Source: CAG-791 sp045130475 (lineage in GTDB: Bacteria > Bacillota > Clostridia > Lachnospirales > Lachnospiraceae). Taken from it: a stretch of DNA of 64,000 bases. The notes beneath the pieces are model-generated. The model was given only the letters and a program-made list of their open reading frames with translations. It searched no databases and was not told the DNA's origin. The position numbers and the translations under genes are program-made. Of this stretch, positions 8,619 through 16,321 are shown one piece after another (the first letter of the stretch is position 1; every line of letters begins with the position of its first letter). The DNA lies in the NCBI GenBank assembly GCA_045130475.1, contig JBGUPU010000017.1:28451-92450 (forward strand), given 5' to 3'.

Positions 8619-9512
8619 TTACATCTTAAGCATATGAGGAGTCTCGCCCTTTTTCACATGCACATGTGAAAAAAGATGGTCCTGGCAGTATTCAAGCCCG
8701 CCTTCGCATTTGCTGCAATAGCGGAATTCCAGCGAGTCGCCGTCCTTTTCAGTGCGGCCGCAGATCGCGCAGCGGTGGATCGTATCCGCTCCCCTTGCGC
8801 TCTTCTTTCCCTCGGCGACCGAACGGCGGAACTTCTGTCTGCGCCGGACCTGCCCCGGCGATAAACTCATCCAGCTGCGGGAACGCATGTACAAAAGGAC
8901 CACATTCAGCAGGGCGGCCGCGATCACAAAGCGCTCGGCGCTGTTGCCTCCGATCATGCTCATGATCAGGAAGCCGGCATCGATCCAGCCCAGGTATTTG
9001 ACCTTGATCGGAAGGACAAAAAACAGGTAGACCTGTGCCTCCGGGAATGTCAGTGCGAAAGCCAGGAAAATTGACATATTAATATAGTAGGTGCTGAAAT
9101 AGGATGCCCCGTACTTGCTCAGAGTCGCCAGCTCAATTCCCGACAGTCCGCTCATCCGAAGGAAAACAACCCACAGAACCGCGCCCAGGATCGTCAAAAA
9201 AATGCCCAGGAAAATATAGACATTATATTTATAATCTCCCCAGACCCGTTCCAGCGCAGTTCCGATACTGTAATAAAAATACAGCATAATGGCGACAAAG
9301 AAGATATTTCCTCCGCCCATCGGGGGTACCAGAAGCCAGGACAGAATACGCCAGAACTGGCCGTTCAGCAGAGCCGTCACATCCAGTACGAGAAGGGAAA
9401 AAATCTCAGGTCTCACAAAATACAGCACATAGCCGACCACATAGAGGGCCACGAGTTTCAGCGACAGATTGCTGACAGCATACCTGCCGAATTTTTTTTC
9501 AAAATTACTCAT
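8619..9512 (-). CDS. Rhomboid-like membrane protein with C-terminal zinc ribbon
   Basis: The 297-residue protein has about six membrane helices. GQFWRILSWLLVP and the helix with YFYYSIGTALERVWGDYKYN resemble rhomboid L1/TM2 elements, and the later FPEAQVYLFFVLPIKVKYLG stretch resembles rhomboid TM4-L4. The expected GxSG serine and the TM6 histidine of rhomboid proteases are not found at matching places, so it is probably an inactive rhomboid relative. A cytosolic tail (about residues 245-290) holds CAICG, CSKC and CQDH, a likely zinc ribbon. ATG 9512 is preceded by GGAGG. An in-frame upstream extension would overlap the promoter, so it is not used. The gene is the first of a two-gene unit with the sigma-like gene. 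Confidence 0.7.
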   Translation of the reverse strand: MSNFEKKFGRYAVSNLSLKLVALYVVGYVLYFVRPEIFSLLVLDVTALLNGQFWRILSWLLVPPMGGGNIFFVAIMLYFYYSIGTALERVWGDYKYNVYIFLGIFLTILGAVLWVVFLRMSGLSGIELATLSKYGASYFSTYYINMSIFLAFALTFPEAQVYLFFVLPIKVKYLGWIDAGFLIMSMIGGNSAERFVIAAALLNVVLLYMRSRSWMSLSPGQVRRRQKFRRSVAEGKKSARGADTIHRCAICGRTEKDGDSLEFRYCSKCEGGLEYCQDHLFSHVHVKKGETPHMLKM

Positions 9513-9570
9513 CAAGTTTCCTCCGGAACTTATTGCCGGCGCCTTTATTCCGGCGCACTGTTTCATCAGC

Positions 9571-9599
9571 ATTTTATCATCCGGCACTGCGATTGTAAA
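9571..9599 (-). promoter_or_regulatory. Promoter of the rhomboid-like/sigma-like unit
   Basis: On the minus strand TTTACA (9594-9599) and TAAAAT (9571-9576) are spaced by 17 bp, giving a leader of about 50 nt to ATG 9512. Confidence 0.6.
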
Positions 9600-9768
9600 T
9601 GCCGCTTATACCGGCACATATCGGGCGCATATCAGGCGGGAACCCGGGCTGATCCCATTGGGCCCTGAGCACCTCTGACAGGCAGGGATCCTCCCCTTTA
9701 CAGGCTCCGCGGGCAGCTGTTTACAGTAACTCATCAACATTTGTGCCGTTCTGTCGTTTTCAGCATCG

Positions 9769-9797
9769 TTGATTTTTAATCCATGTTCTATTATAAT
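9769..9797 (+). promoter_or_regulatory. Promoter of the activator/dehydratase fusion gene
   Basis: TTGATT (9769-9774), 17 bp, then a perfect TATAAT (9792-9797). The gap between the divergent promoters, 9600-9768, shows no other obvious signal. Confidence 0.7.
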
Positions 9798-9858
9798 AAT
9801 TAGTTCAGAAAATACTCTAAATGATGCTTCTTATACAGACCGAAAGGAGTTATCAACT

Positions 9859-12800
9859 TTGATAGCAAAAGATTATACACTCGGCATTGATATCGGATCC
9901 ACAACAGTCAAGATCGCTATTCTGGATCCTTCCTATAAAATCATGTTTGCCGACTACCGCCGGCACCATGCCGATATTCAGGGCACACTGCGCGCACTGG
10001 TGCAGGATGCCCACACACAGCTCGGAGACATCACGGTCCACCCGGTCATCACAGGTTCCGGAGGACTGACACTGGCGACACATCTTCAGGTCCCCTTTGT
10101 CCAGGAGGTCGTCTCGGTCTCCACTGCCCTTGAGAAGATCGCGCCCAAAACCGATGTAGCCATAGAGCTTGGAGGCGAGGACGCCAAGATCATCTATTTT
10201 GAAAACGGCAGTATCGAACAGAGAATGAACGGAATCTGCGCAGGCGGCACAGGCTCTTTCATCGATCAGATGGCAAGCCTTCTGCAGACCGACGCCGCAG
10301 GACTCAACCGCTACGCACGCGGCTATCGCTCTCTTTATACCATCGCTGCCCGCTGCGGTGTATTCGCCAAATCCGACATCCAGCCCCTGATCAATGAAGG
10401 CGCGACCAAGGAAGACCTGGCCGCCTCCATCTTCCAGGCGGTTGTAAATCAGACCATCAGCGGACTCGCCTGCGGAAAACCCATCCGGGGACATGTCGCC
10501 TTCCTGGGCGGCCCTCTCCACTTCCTTCCGGAGCTGAAGGCGGCTTTTGTGCGGACCCTGAATCTGGACGACGAGCACACCATAGATGTGGAAAACTCCC
10601 ATCTGTTCGCCGCCATGGGAAGCGCCATGAACGCCGATGAGGACAATTATGTCCTTCTTTCCGAAATGGCTCAGCGTCTTTCCGGAAAACTCCATATGGA
10701 GTTTGAGATCGGACGAATGGACCCCCTCTTCTCCTCACAGGAGGAGTATGATGCGTTCTGCCGCCGCCACGAGAAGGCACGCGTCCAGCGCGCGGATCTC
10801 TCCCAATACCGCGGAAACTGCTTCCTCGGTATCGATGCCGGCTCAACGACCACCAAACTGGCCCTGGTCGGTGAGGACGGCTCCCTTCTCTACTCATTTT
10901 ACAGCAATAATAACGGCAGCCCTGTCAGGACTGCGATCTCTTCCATTGCGGAAATCCACCGCCTGCTCCCCCCGGAGGCGAAAATCGTCCGAAGCTGTTC
11001 CACAGGCTATGGCGAAGCCCTGCTCAAAGCAGCTTTCCTTCTGGATGAGGGCGAAGTAGAGACCATTGCCCACTACTATGCGGCCGCCTTCTTTGATCCT
11101 GAAGTCGACTGCATTCTCGATATCGGCGGACAGGACATGAAGTGCATCCGTATCAAGAATCATGCCGTCGACAATGTCCTGCTCAATGAGGCATGTTCAT
11201 CAGGATGCGGCTCCTTCATCGAGACCTTTGCCAAATCCCTCAACTTCTCAGTGCAGGATTTCGCAAAGGCAGCTCTTTTCGCAGAGCATCCCATCGACCT
11301 GGGAACCCGCTGTACCGTTTTTATGAATTCCCGCGTCAAACAGGCGCAGAAGGAAGGAGCGGATGTCTCTGACATCTCCGCCGGACTCGCCTATTCTGTC
11401 ATCAAAAACGCCCTCTTCAAGGTGATCAAGGTATCCGATGCCTCCCAGCTGGGCAAAAATATCGTCGTCCAGGGCGGCACCTTCTACAACGACGCCGTAC
11501 TTCGCAGCGTTGAGACCATTTCCGGCGGGCAGGTCACACGTCCCGACATCGCCGGCATCATGGGTGCATTCGGCGCTGCCCTGATCGCCCGCGAGCGCTA
11601 TAACGGCAGACAGAACACGTCCATGCTTTCCTTCGATGAGATCGAAAATCTCCAGTTTGAGACGACACTCACGACCTGCGGACGCTGCACCAACAACTGC
11701 CGCCTGACCATCAACCACTTCCTGCGCGGTGAAAGCACTGACATGACGGACAACGCCTCTGTCTTTGAGGACACCGTTCCCGTCACCGGCGAAGGTTCAG
11801 GCCGTAAAAAGGAAACCGGACTTGCAGCCCGTGCCCTTGAAACAGGCCGCGGCGTAGCGGACAGGGCAGCGAAAGCCATCGAGGAGAGCGCCATCGGCGG
11901 AGCTGCCGGGCGTGCGAGAAACTCTGCATTTGAAACCGCAGGCCGCGCCAAAGATTCCGCCCTCGAGACTGCCGGGCGCGCAGCGAAGGCAATTGAGGAG
12001 AGTGCCATCGGCGGAGCTGCCACCAGAGCGTTCGAAACGGCCGGAAAGGCAAAAGATTCTGCCATTGAGACAGCGGAGCGCGCCAGGGAGACTGCCCTTG
12101 AGACTGCAGAGCGCGCCAAAGGCACAGCTCTTGAGACTGCCGGACGTGCAGCGAAGGCTCTGGGCGTGGACTCATCTGACAACAGTGAAAAACACGTCGG
12201 AGAAGAGAAGAAGGGCAAAGAAGACAAAAAGTTCAGAGAAGACAGGAAATCCAGGGAAAGCAAAAGATCCCGTGACAGCAGGAAGGCGAAAGAATCCCCT
12301 GCTCCGGCACAGGAGCGCCTGTTTATCTCCGGAAACCGCTGTGAGCGAGGCCTCGGCAAAGAAGCGACGCAGAACAACATGCCCAATCTCTATAAATACA
12401 AACTGGGCAGGATTTTCGGCTACCGTCCTCTTTCTGCCAGTGAGGCAAGACGCGGAACAGTCGGTATCCCCCGCGTCCTGAACATGTATGAAGACTACCC
12501 CTTCTGGGCGACCTTCTTTACAAAGCTGGGCTACCGCGTGGTCCTCTCCCCGCTCTCGACTCACAGGATCTACGAGATGGGAATTGAGTCCATCCCCAGC
12601 GAGTCCGCGTGCTACCCCGCCAAGATTGCCCACGGGCATATCATGTGGCTCATCGAAAAGGGTGTGGATTTTATCTTCTATCCGTCCCTGTTCTATGAGC
12701 GCCCTGAGTTCGCCTCTTCGGACAACCACTACAACTGCCCGATCGTCACCTCCTATCCGGAAAACATCCGCAACAACGTCGAGGAGATCACGGAAGGCAA

Positions 12801-14907
12801 AGTAAAGTTCCGCAACCCCTTCATGGCCTTCACCAGCGTGCATACCATTACGGACGCAATGGAGAAGGAATTCGGGGATGAGATCCCTGTCGAAGAGATC
12901 CGGTCCGCCTGTGCCGCAGGCTGGGCAGAGCTGGAACAATCCCGCAGGGATATTCAGAAAAAGGGTGAGGAAGTCCTCAAATTCATGGAGGAAAACCATG
13001 TCAAGGGCATCGTCCTGGCAGGCCGTCCCTACCATATTGACCCGGAGATCAACCACGGCATTCCTGAGATGATCACTTCCTATGGCATTGCCGTCCTCTC
13101 CGAGGACTCCATCTCCCACCTGTCCACACCGGACCGGCCGATCACAGTCCTGGACCAGTGGATGTACCACTCCCGCCTGTACGCGGCAGCCAACTACGTG
13201 CGCCTGCGCGATGATCTGGAGATGATCCAGCTCAACTCCTTCGGCTGCGGAATTGACGCAGTCACGACAGACCAGGTCAACGACATCCTGGCAGGATCCG
13301 ACAAGATCTACACCTGCCTGAAGATCGATGAAGTCAACAACCTGGGCAGCGCCCGCATCCGTGTGCGCTCCCTGATCGCCGCCATCCGTATCCGCGATGA
13401 AAAGAACACCAAACGCAGCATCCGCTCCACGGCCATCAAGAAAGTGCCCTTCACAGTGGAGATGCGCAAAAATTATACGATCCTGTGCCCGCAGATGTCG
13501 CCGATCCATTTCGACCTCCTCGAACCGGCCGTGCGTGCCTGCGGATACAACCTCGTGATACTTCCCAACGACAACCGCCGGGCTGTCGATTTCGGCCTCA
13601 AGTATGTCAACAACGATGCCTGCTATCCTTCCCTCTTTGTCGTCGGACAGATCATGGAAGCGCTTGACTCCGGACAATATGATCTGGACAGGACTGCGGT
13701 CCTGATGACCCAGACCGGCGGCGGCTGCCGTGCCTCCAACTACGTCGGCTTTATCCGCCGCGCACTGACAAAGGCCGGCATGGGACAGATTCCCGTTGTC
13801 TCAGTCAATATGTCCGGTCTTGAGGAAAATCCGGGCTTCAAGCTTGACCTCAAGCTCATTACCCGCGCAGCCTATGCTATTGTCTTCGGTGATGTCATGA
13901 TGCGCTGCGTCTACCGCATGCGTCCCTATGAGCTCAAAAAGGGCAATGTCGAGGCCAAGCATAAGAAATGGGTGCAGATCTGCACCGATTTCCTGACTAA
14001 GACAAACGGCCTGAACCTTCCCAAGGTCCAACGGCTTGCGGTTCAGATGATCCGCGATTTCGACGCGATCCCGATCCGCGAGGAGCGCAAGCCCCGCGTC
14101 GGCATCGTCGGCGAGATCCTGGTCAAATACGCCCCCGCGGCCAACAACTATCTCGTGGATCTCCTCGAGCAGGAGGGGGCGGAGGCCACTGTTCCCGACC
14201 TGATGGGCTTCATGCTCTACTGTTTCTACAACCAGGTCTACAAGGCGGAACATCTGGGTACAAGCAAAAAGACCGCGCAGAAGAGCACGCTCGGCATCCG
14301 TGCCATCGAAGCCGCTCTGAAGCCCATTTACAGGGCTTACGAAAAGAGTGTCCACTTCGAAGCTCCTGCCAGCATTTATGACCTGGTAAAATTTGCCGAG
14401 CCCATCGTTTCCATCGGAAACGAAACCGGTGAAGGATGGTTCCTCACCGGAGAGATGATCGAGCTGATCAACGACGGTGTTGAAAATATCGTCTGCATTC
14501 AGCCCTTCGGGTGCCTTCCCAACCACGTGGTCGGCAAGGGCGTCATCAAGGCGATCCGCAGGGAATACCCGCTGGCCAATATCGCGGCCATCGACTACGA
14601 TCCCGGAGCCAGTGAAGTAAACCAGCTCAACCGTATCAAACTGATGCTGGCCACCGCCCAGAAGAATATGGAGAAAAAGAAGGCAGGTCTTATTTCCGGT
14701 ACAGACGAATCTGCTGACTACAGAGAATCCGAACGTGTCGCAAATGAGACCGCCCCCGAGATTGACAGCGAGAACGCCTCGATCGGCTGCGTCCCTGATA
14801 CTGATCCTGTCAGTACACAGGCGCAGGGCAATGCTTCCCAAAGCAGGAAGGCCTCCGGCGCGCACCGCAGACCTCGGGGACTGGCCGGACTTTTCCGCAG
14901 AAAATAA
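9859..14907 (+). CDS. Acyl-CoA dehydratase activase fused to HgdB-like domain, with LEA-like insertion
   Basis: This 1682-residue protein joins two BadF/BadG/HgdC-type ATPase modules to a C-terminal region like 2-hydroxyacyl-CoA dehydratase subunits (DUF2229/HgdB-like). Module 1 starts with GIDIGSTTVK (residue about 11) and has GICAGGTGSFIDQM. Module 2 starts with GIDAGSTTTK (about 323) and has DIGGQDMKCI and ACSSGCGSF. Such activators use ATP to drive electron transfer through a 4Fe-4S cluster. The large fusions are common in Clostridia but their substrate is generally unknown. A cysteine site, CGRCTNNC (residue about 607) to GNRCERG (about 825), is normally compact but here holds about 195 extra residues. 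The C-terminal part has FGCLPNHVVGKG and a non-conserved basic tail. I start at TTG 9859, preceded by AAAGGAG. The upstream ATG at 9769 overlaps the promoter. Confidence 0.9.
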   Translation: MIAKDYTLGIDIGSTTVKIAILDPSYKIMFADYRRHHADIQGTLRALVQDAHTQLGDITVHPVITGSGGLTLATHLQVPFVQEVVSVSTALEKIAPKTDVAIELGGEDAKIIYFENGSIEQRMNGICAGGTGSFIDQMASLLQTDAAGLNRYARGYRSLYTIAARCGVFAKSDIQPLINEGATKEDLAASIFQAVVNQTISGLACGKPIRGHVAFLGGPLHFLPELKAAFVRTLNLDDEHTIDVENSHLFAAMGSAMNADEDNYVLLSEMAQRLSGKLHMEFEIGRMDPLFSSQEEYDAFCRRHEKARVQRADLSQYRGNCFLGIDAGSTTTKLALVGEDGSLLYSFYSNNNGSPVRTAISSIAEIHRLLPPEAKIVRSCSTGYGEALLKAAFLLDEGEVETIAHYYAAAFFDPEVDCILDIGGQDMKCIRIKNHAVDNVLLNEACSSGCGSFIETFAKSLNFSVQDFAKAALFAEHPIDLGTRCTVFMNSRVKQAQKEGADVSDISAGLAYSVIKNALFKVIKVSDASQLGKNIVVQGGTFYNDAVLRSVETISGGQVTRPDIAGIMGAFGAALIARERYNGRQNTSMLSFDEIENLQFETTLTTCGRCTNNCRLTINHFLRGESTDMTDNASVFEDTVPVTGEGSGRKKETGLAARALETGRGVADRAAKAIEESAIGGAAGRARNSAFETAGRAKDSALETAGRAAKAIEESAIGGAATRAFETAGKAKDSAIETAERARETALETAERAKGTALETAGRAAKALGVDSSDNSEKHVGEEKKGKEDKKFREDRKSRESKRSRDSRKAKESPAPAQERLFISGNRCERGLGKEATQNNMPNLYKYKLGRIFGYRPLSASEARRGTVGIPRVLNMYEDYPFWATFFTKLGYRVVLSPLSTHRIYEMGIESIPSESACYPAKIAHGHIMWLIEKGVDFIFYPSLFYERPEFASSDNHYNCPIVTSYPENIRNNVEEITEGKVKFRNPFMAFTSVHTITDAMEKEFGDEIPVEEIRSACAAGWAELEQSRRDIQKKGEEVLKFMEENHVKGIVLAGRPYHIDPEINHGIPEMITSYGIAVLSEDSISHLSTPDRPITVLDQWMYHSRLYAAANYVRLRDDLEMIQLNSFGCGIDAVTTDQVNDILAGSDKIYTCLKIDEVNNLGSARIRVRSLIAAIRIRDEKNTKRSIRSTAIKKVPFTVEMRKNYTILCPQMSPIHFDLLEPAVRACGYNLVILPNDNRRAVDFGLKYVNNDACYPSLFVVGQIMEALDSGQYDLDRTAVLMTQTGGGCRASNYVGFIRRALTKAGMGQIPVVSVNMSGLEENPGFKLDLKLITRAAYAIVFGDVMMRCVYRMRPYELKKGNVEAKHKKWVQICTDFLTKTNGLNLPKVQRLAVQMIRDFDAIPIREERKPRVGIVGEILVKYAPAANNYLVDLLEQEGAEATVPDLMGFMLYCFYNQVYKAEHLGTSKKTAQKSTLGIRAIEAALKPIYRAYEKSVHFEAPASIYDLVKFAEPIVSIGNETGEGWFLTGEMIELINDGVENIVCIQPFGCLPNHVVGKGVIKAIRREYPLANIAAIDYDPGASEVNQLNRIKLMLATAQKNMEKKKAGLISGTDESADYRESERVANETAPEIDSENASIGCVPDTDPVSTQAQGNASQSRKASGAHRRPRGLAGLFRRK
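12034..12165 (+). repeat. Four 33-bp repeats coding for LEA-like 11-residue units
   Basis: Within the fusion gene, units beginning at 12034, 12067, 12100 and 12133 encode ETAGKAKDSAI, ETAERARETAL, ETAERAKGTAL and ETAGRAAKALG. Related units lie further upstream. A longer duplicated segment encoding AAKAIEESAIGGAA starts at 11866 and again at 11980. The period and composition resemble the 11-residue motif of group 3 LEA proteins. Confidence 0.85.
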
Positions 14908-14950
14908 TCACCCTGCGTATCCAGGTAAAATGATAAAAAACCGATAACAC

Positions 14951-14992
14951 AAAAAGGGCACCGGCGCCAGTGATTGACGTCGATGCCTTTTT
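14951..14992. terminator. Bidirectional terminator
   Basis: AAAAAGGGCA at the left pairs with TGCCTTTTT at the right (one bulge) with a GC-rich interior. Both strands end in a U-run. It lies 43 bp past the fusion gene on the plus strand and would also end transcripts entering from the 16-kb promoter on the minus strand. Confidence 0.65.
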
Positions 14993-15063
14993 CATGTCAA
15001 AAATGTATTGCAATGCCTTGTCCCGAAAGTAAAGGGGGAGGATTCTGCGCATAAGGAATGATC

Positions 15064-15253
15064 CATGCCGACAGGTTCGCGGGAGCGTTCGAGCGAGCTC
15101 GACGCGTCTCATTGTTGACTGTATCTCTCACGCAATTCGCCATGCCGACAGGTTCGCAGCCTTCGGCTGCTCACTGTCGCGGCATTCGCCGTATACATCC
15201 AAATCAATAATTCGCCGCGTTCGAGCGAGCTCGACGCGTCTCATTATTGATTT
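15064..15253. repeat. REP-like palindromic repeat cluster
   Basis: Two identical 29-bp copies lie at 15085-15113 and 15217-15245. They begin GCGTTCGAGCGAGCTCGACG, and each folds on itself through CGAGC/GCTCG. A 17-bp sequence CATGCCGACAGGTTCGC is repeated at 15064-15080 and 15141-15157. The stretch 15143-15184 folds as TGCCGACAG against CTGTC..GGCA with an inner GCAGCC/GGCTGC stem. The second 29-bp copy is enclosed by a perfect 11-bp inverted repeat, AAATCAATAAT (15201-15211) with 15243-15253. The design resembles REP/BIME elements; no transposase is nearby. Confidence 0.75.
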
Positions 15254-15289
15254 GTATGTGCATGGCTCATTGCTTACGCGCAAAATCAA

Positions 15290-15346
15290 GGAAGAGTATT
15301 CATCTGCCGTCTTTCCCAACGGTCTTACTGCGACGAACACTCTTCC
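15290..15346. repeat. Long imperfect hairpin
   Basis: GGAAGAGTATTC (15290-15301) pairs with GAACACTCTTCC (15335-15346) with one G-U or A-C position. An inner CCGT/ACGG stem is at 15307-15310 and 15319-15322. It belongs to the structured tail of the orphan transcription unit. No U-run follows, so it is not a simple terminator. Confidence 0.65.
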
Positions 15347-15770
15347 TCAGAAAACACCATCCAATGGACTTATCCTCCTTTTTGTCTGGCTCTCCGCTCT
15401 CTTTCCTCTTCTTCTTTGTACTGATTGTACTGTGATGTCCGCATTCAGATCTACGCTGCACTCTCTGGTGCTTTCTCCGGATCGATAGCCTGCTTTCCTG
15501 GATTCCGACTCCTTTCGAAACTTACCTCCCATCGTCCTTCCTCTACTATCTGATTGATGCGATGATCCGGAAGAGGACTGTTCCATCCTGTTCCCCATCC
15601 TGCATCTTTCCGGTTTCCGATTTCAGATTTTGTCGGGTTTTTATTCGTCCGGTGAATCCACTCTTCAGAACTGTGATCTTTCAAAATATCCGATGCTGTG
15701 ATTCATCACTTCTCTTTGGTGTACTCAATTGCGGAAAATATTCAATTGTAACTGGTTAATAGAGCTTTGA

Positions 15771-16019
15771 TTAACTGCTTCCGGTGGCATTTACCTCCCT
15801 TTCTTCTTCTTTTTTTCCGCCTCGTGACTGCCTGTCGGGATGTTCGAAATATAATGGGAGAAACCGGCGGCTGTCTGCCTTCCTGATCTCATCCTGCGAA
15901 ACTGCTCTTTGAAGCAGCTCCCGTGCGGAGAGTCCTTTGAGACTTTCCGTTGATACGAACTGTCTCCGCTGGTGTCTGTGCTTATTTAAAAGAAGATTGA
16001 TTGGTGAGCTTCTCGTCAC
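15771..16019 (-). CDS. Possible small protein in the orphan unit
   Basis: An 82-codon frame starts with GTG 16019, only about 20 nt after the inferred transcription start. It encodes a basic, charged peptide with a plausible helix around SLKGLSARELLQRAVSQDE and ends in a lysine/glutamate-rich tail. No family is recognised. The ribosome binding site is poor: AAAAGG directly abuts the GTG, and the start lies in a small GGTGA/TCACC hairpin. It may be coding, or the frame may be incidental to a structured RNA. Confidence 0.3.
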   Translation of the reverse strand: MTRSSPINLLLNKHRHQRRQFVSTESLKGLSARELLQRAVSQDEIRKADSRRFLPLYFEHPDRQSRGGKKEEEREVNATGSS

Positions 16020-16045
16020 CTTTTCTTGAAGTACTTTATGTGATT

Positions 16046-16074
16046 ATTATACATAGCGTTCCCGTATTTGTCAA
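16046..16074 (-). promoter_or_regulatory. Perfect consensus sigma-A promoter of the orphan unit
   Basis: On the minus strand TTGACA (16069-16074), a 17-bp spacer and TATAAT (16046-16051) match the consensus at all twelve positions. This is the strongest promoter seen in the window. No conventional gene follows it. Confidence 0.85.
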
Positions 16075-16202
16075 TCAATTAGGGTAAACAAAAGTAAATT
16101 ATCGGATTATTCAGTAAATTATATACAATTCACTGCTTTGTTCCTGATTTGATACAATTCATCAGGCTGCAGAAAGAGGACATCCTGCCCTGCTTTTCCG
16201 TC

Positions 16203-16240
16203 AAAAAAAGCGGCACCGCTGTATGTAAGAGCAGTGCCGC
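16203..16240 (-). terminator. Intrinsic terminator of glyA
   Basis: GCGGCACCGCT (16210-16220) pairs with AGCAGTGCCGC (16230-16240) with one mismatch. The minus-strand continuation is seven U. It lies about 80 bp past the glyA stop. Confidence 0.9.
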
Positions 16241-16321
16241 ATATGTTCATCTTTTCAATTTTCCGGTTTTCTCAAACTTCCAATTTGAGAGCCGCTGTCA
16301 CAAAGAATGCCGGCCGTTTGA

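Larger units (their letters stand above)
14993..16045 (-). other. Orphan transcription unit, function unknown
   Basis: About 1.05 kb without a recognisable gene lies between a perfect minus-strand promoter (16046-16074) and the bidirectional terminator at 14951. Read on the minus strand it is purine-rich. It contains several local hairpins near its 5' end, among them 15902-15917 and 15927-15948, both with the loop UCAAAG. It then holds only short open frames of 77-83 codons without good ribosome binding sites, and ends in REP-like palindromes. It may be a structured RNA, a set of small proteins, or remains of a mobile element. I cannot decide from sequence alone. Confidence 0.5.

Noticed and set aside
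9769..9858. Upstream ATG start for the activator fusion
   Set aside because: This ATG overlaps the -35/-10 region, and the TTG at 9859 has the only good ribosome binding site and matches the family N-terminus.
12172..13677. Open frame of 501 codons on the minus strand inside the activator fusion
   Set aside because: Antisense to a strongly supported coding region, and it shows no domain.
15347..15684. Two overlapping minus-strand frames of 77 and 83 codons as real genes
   Set aside because: They overlap each other in different frames and lack ribosome binding sites and recognisable domains, so they are not listed as genes.
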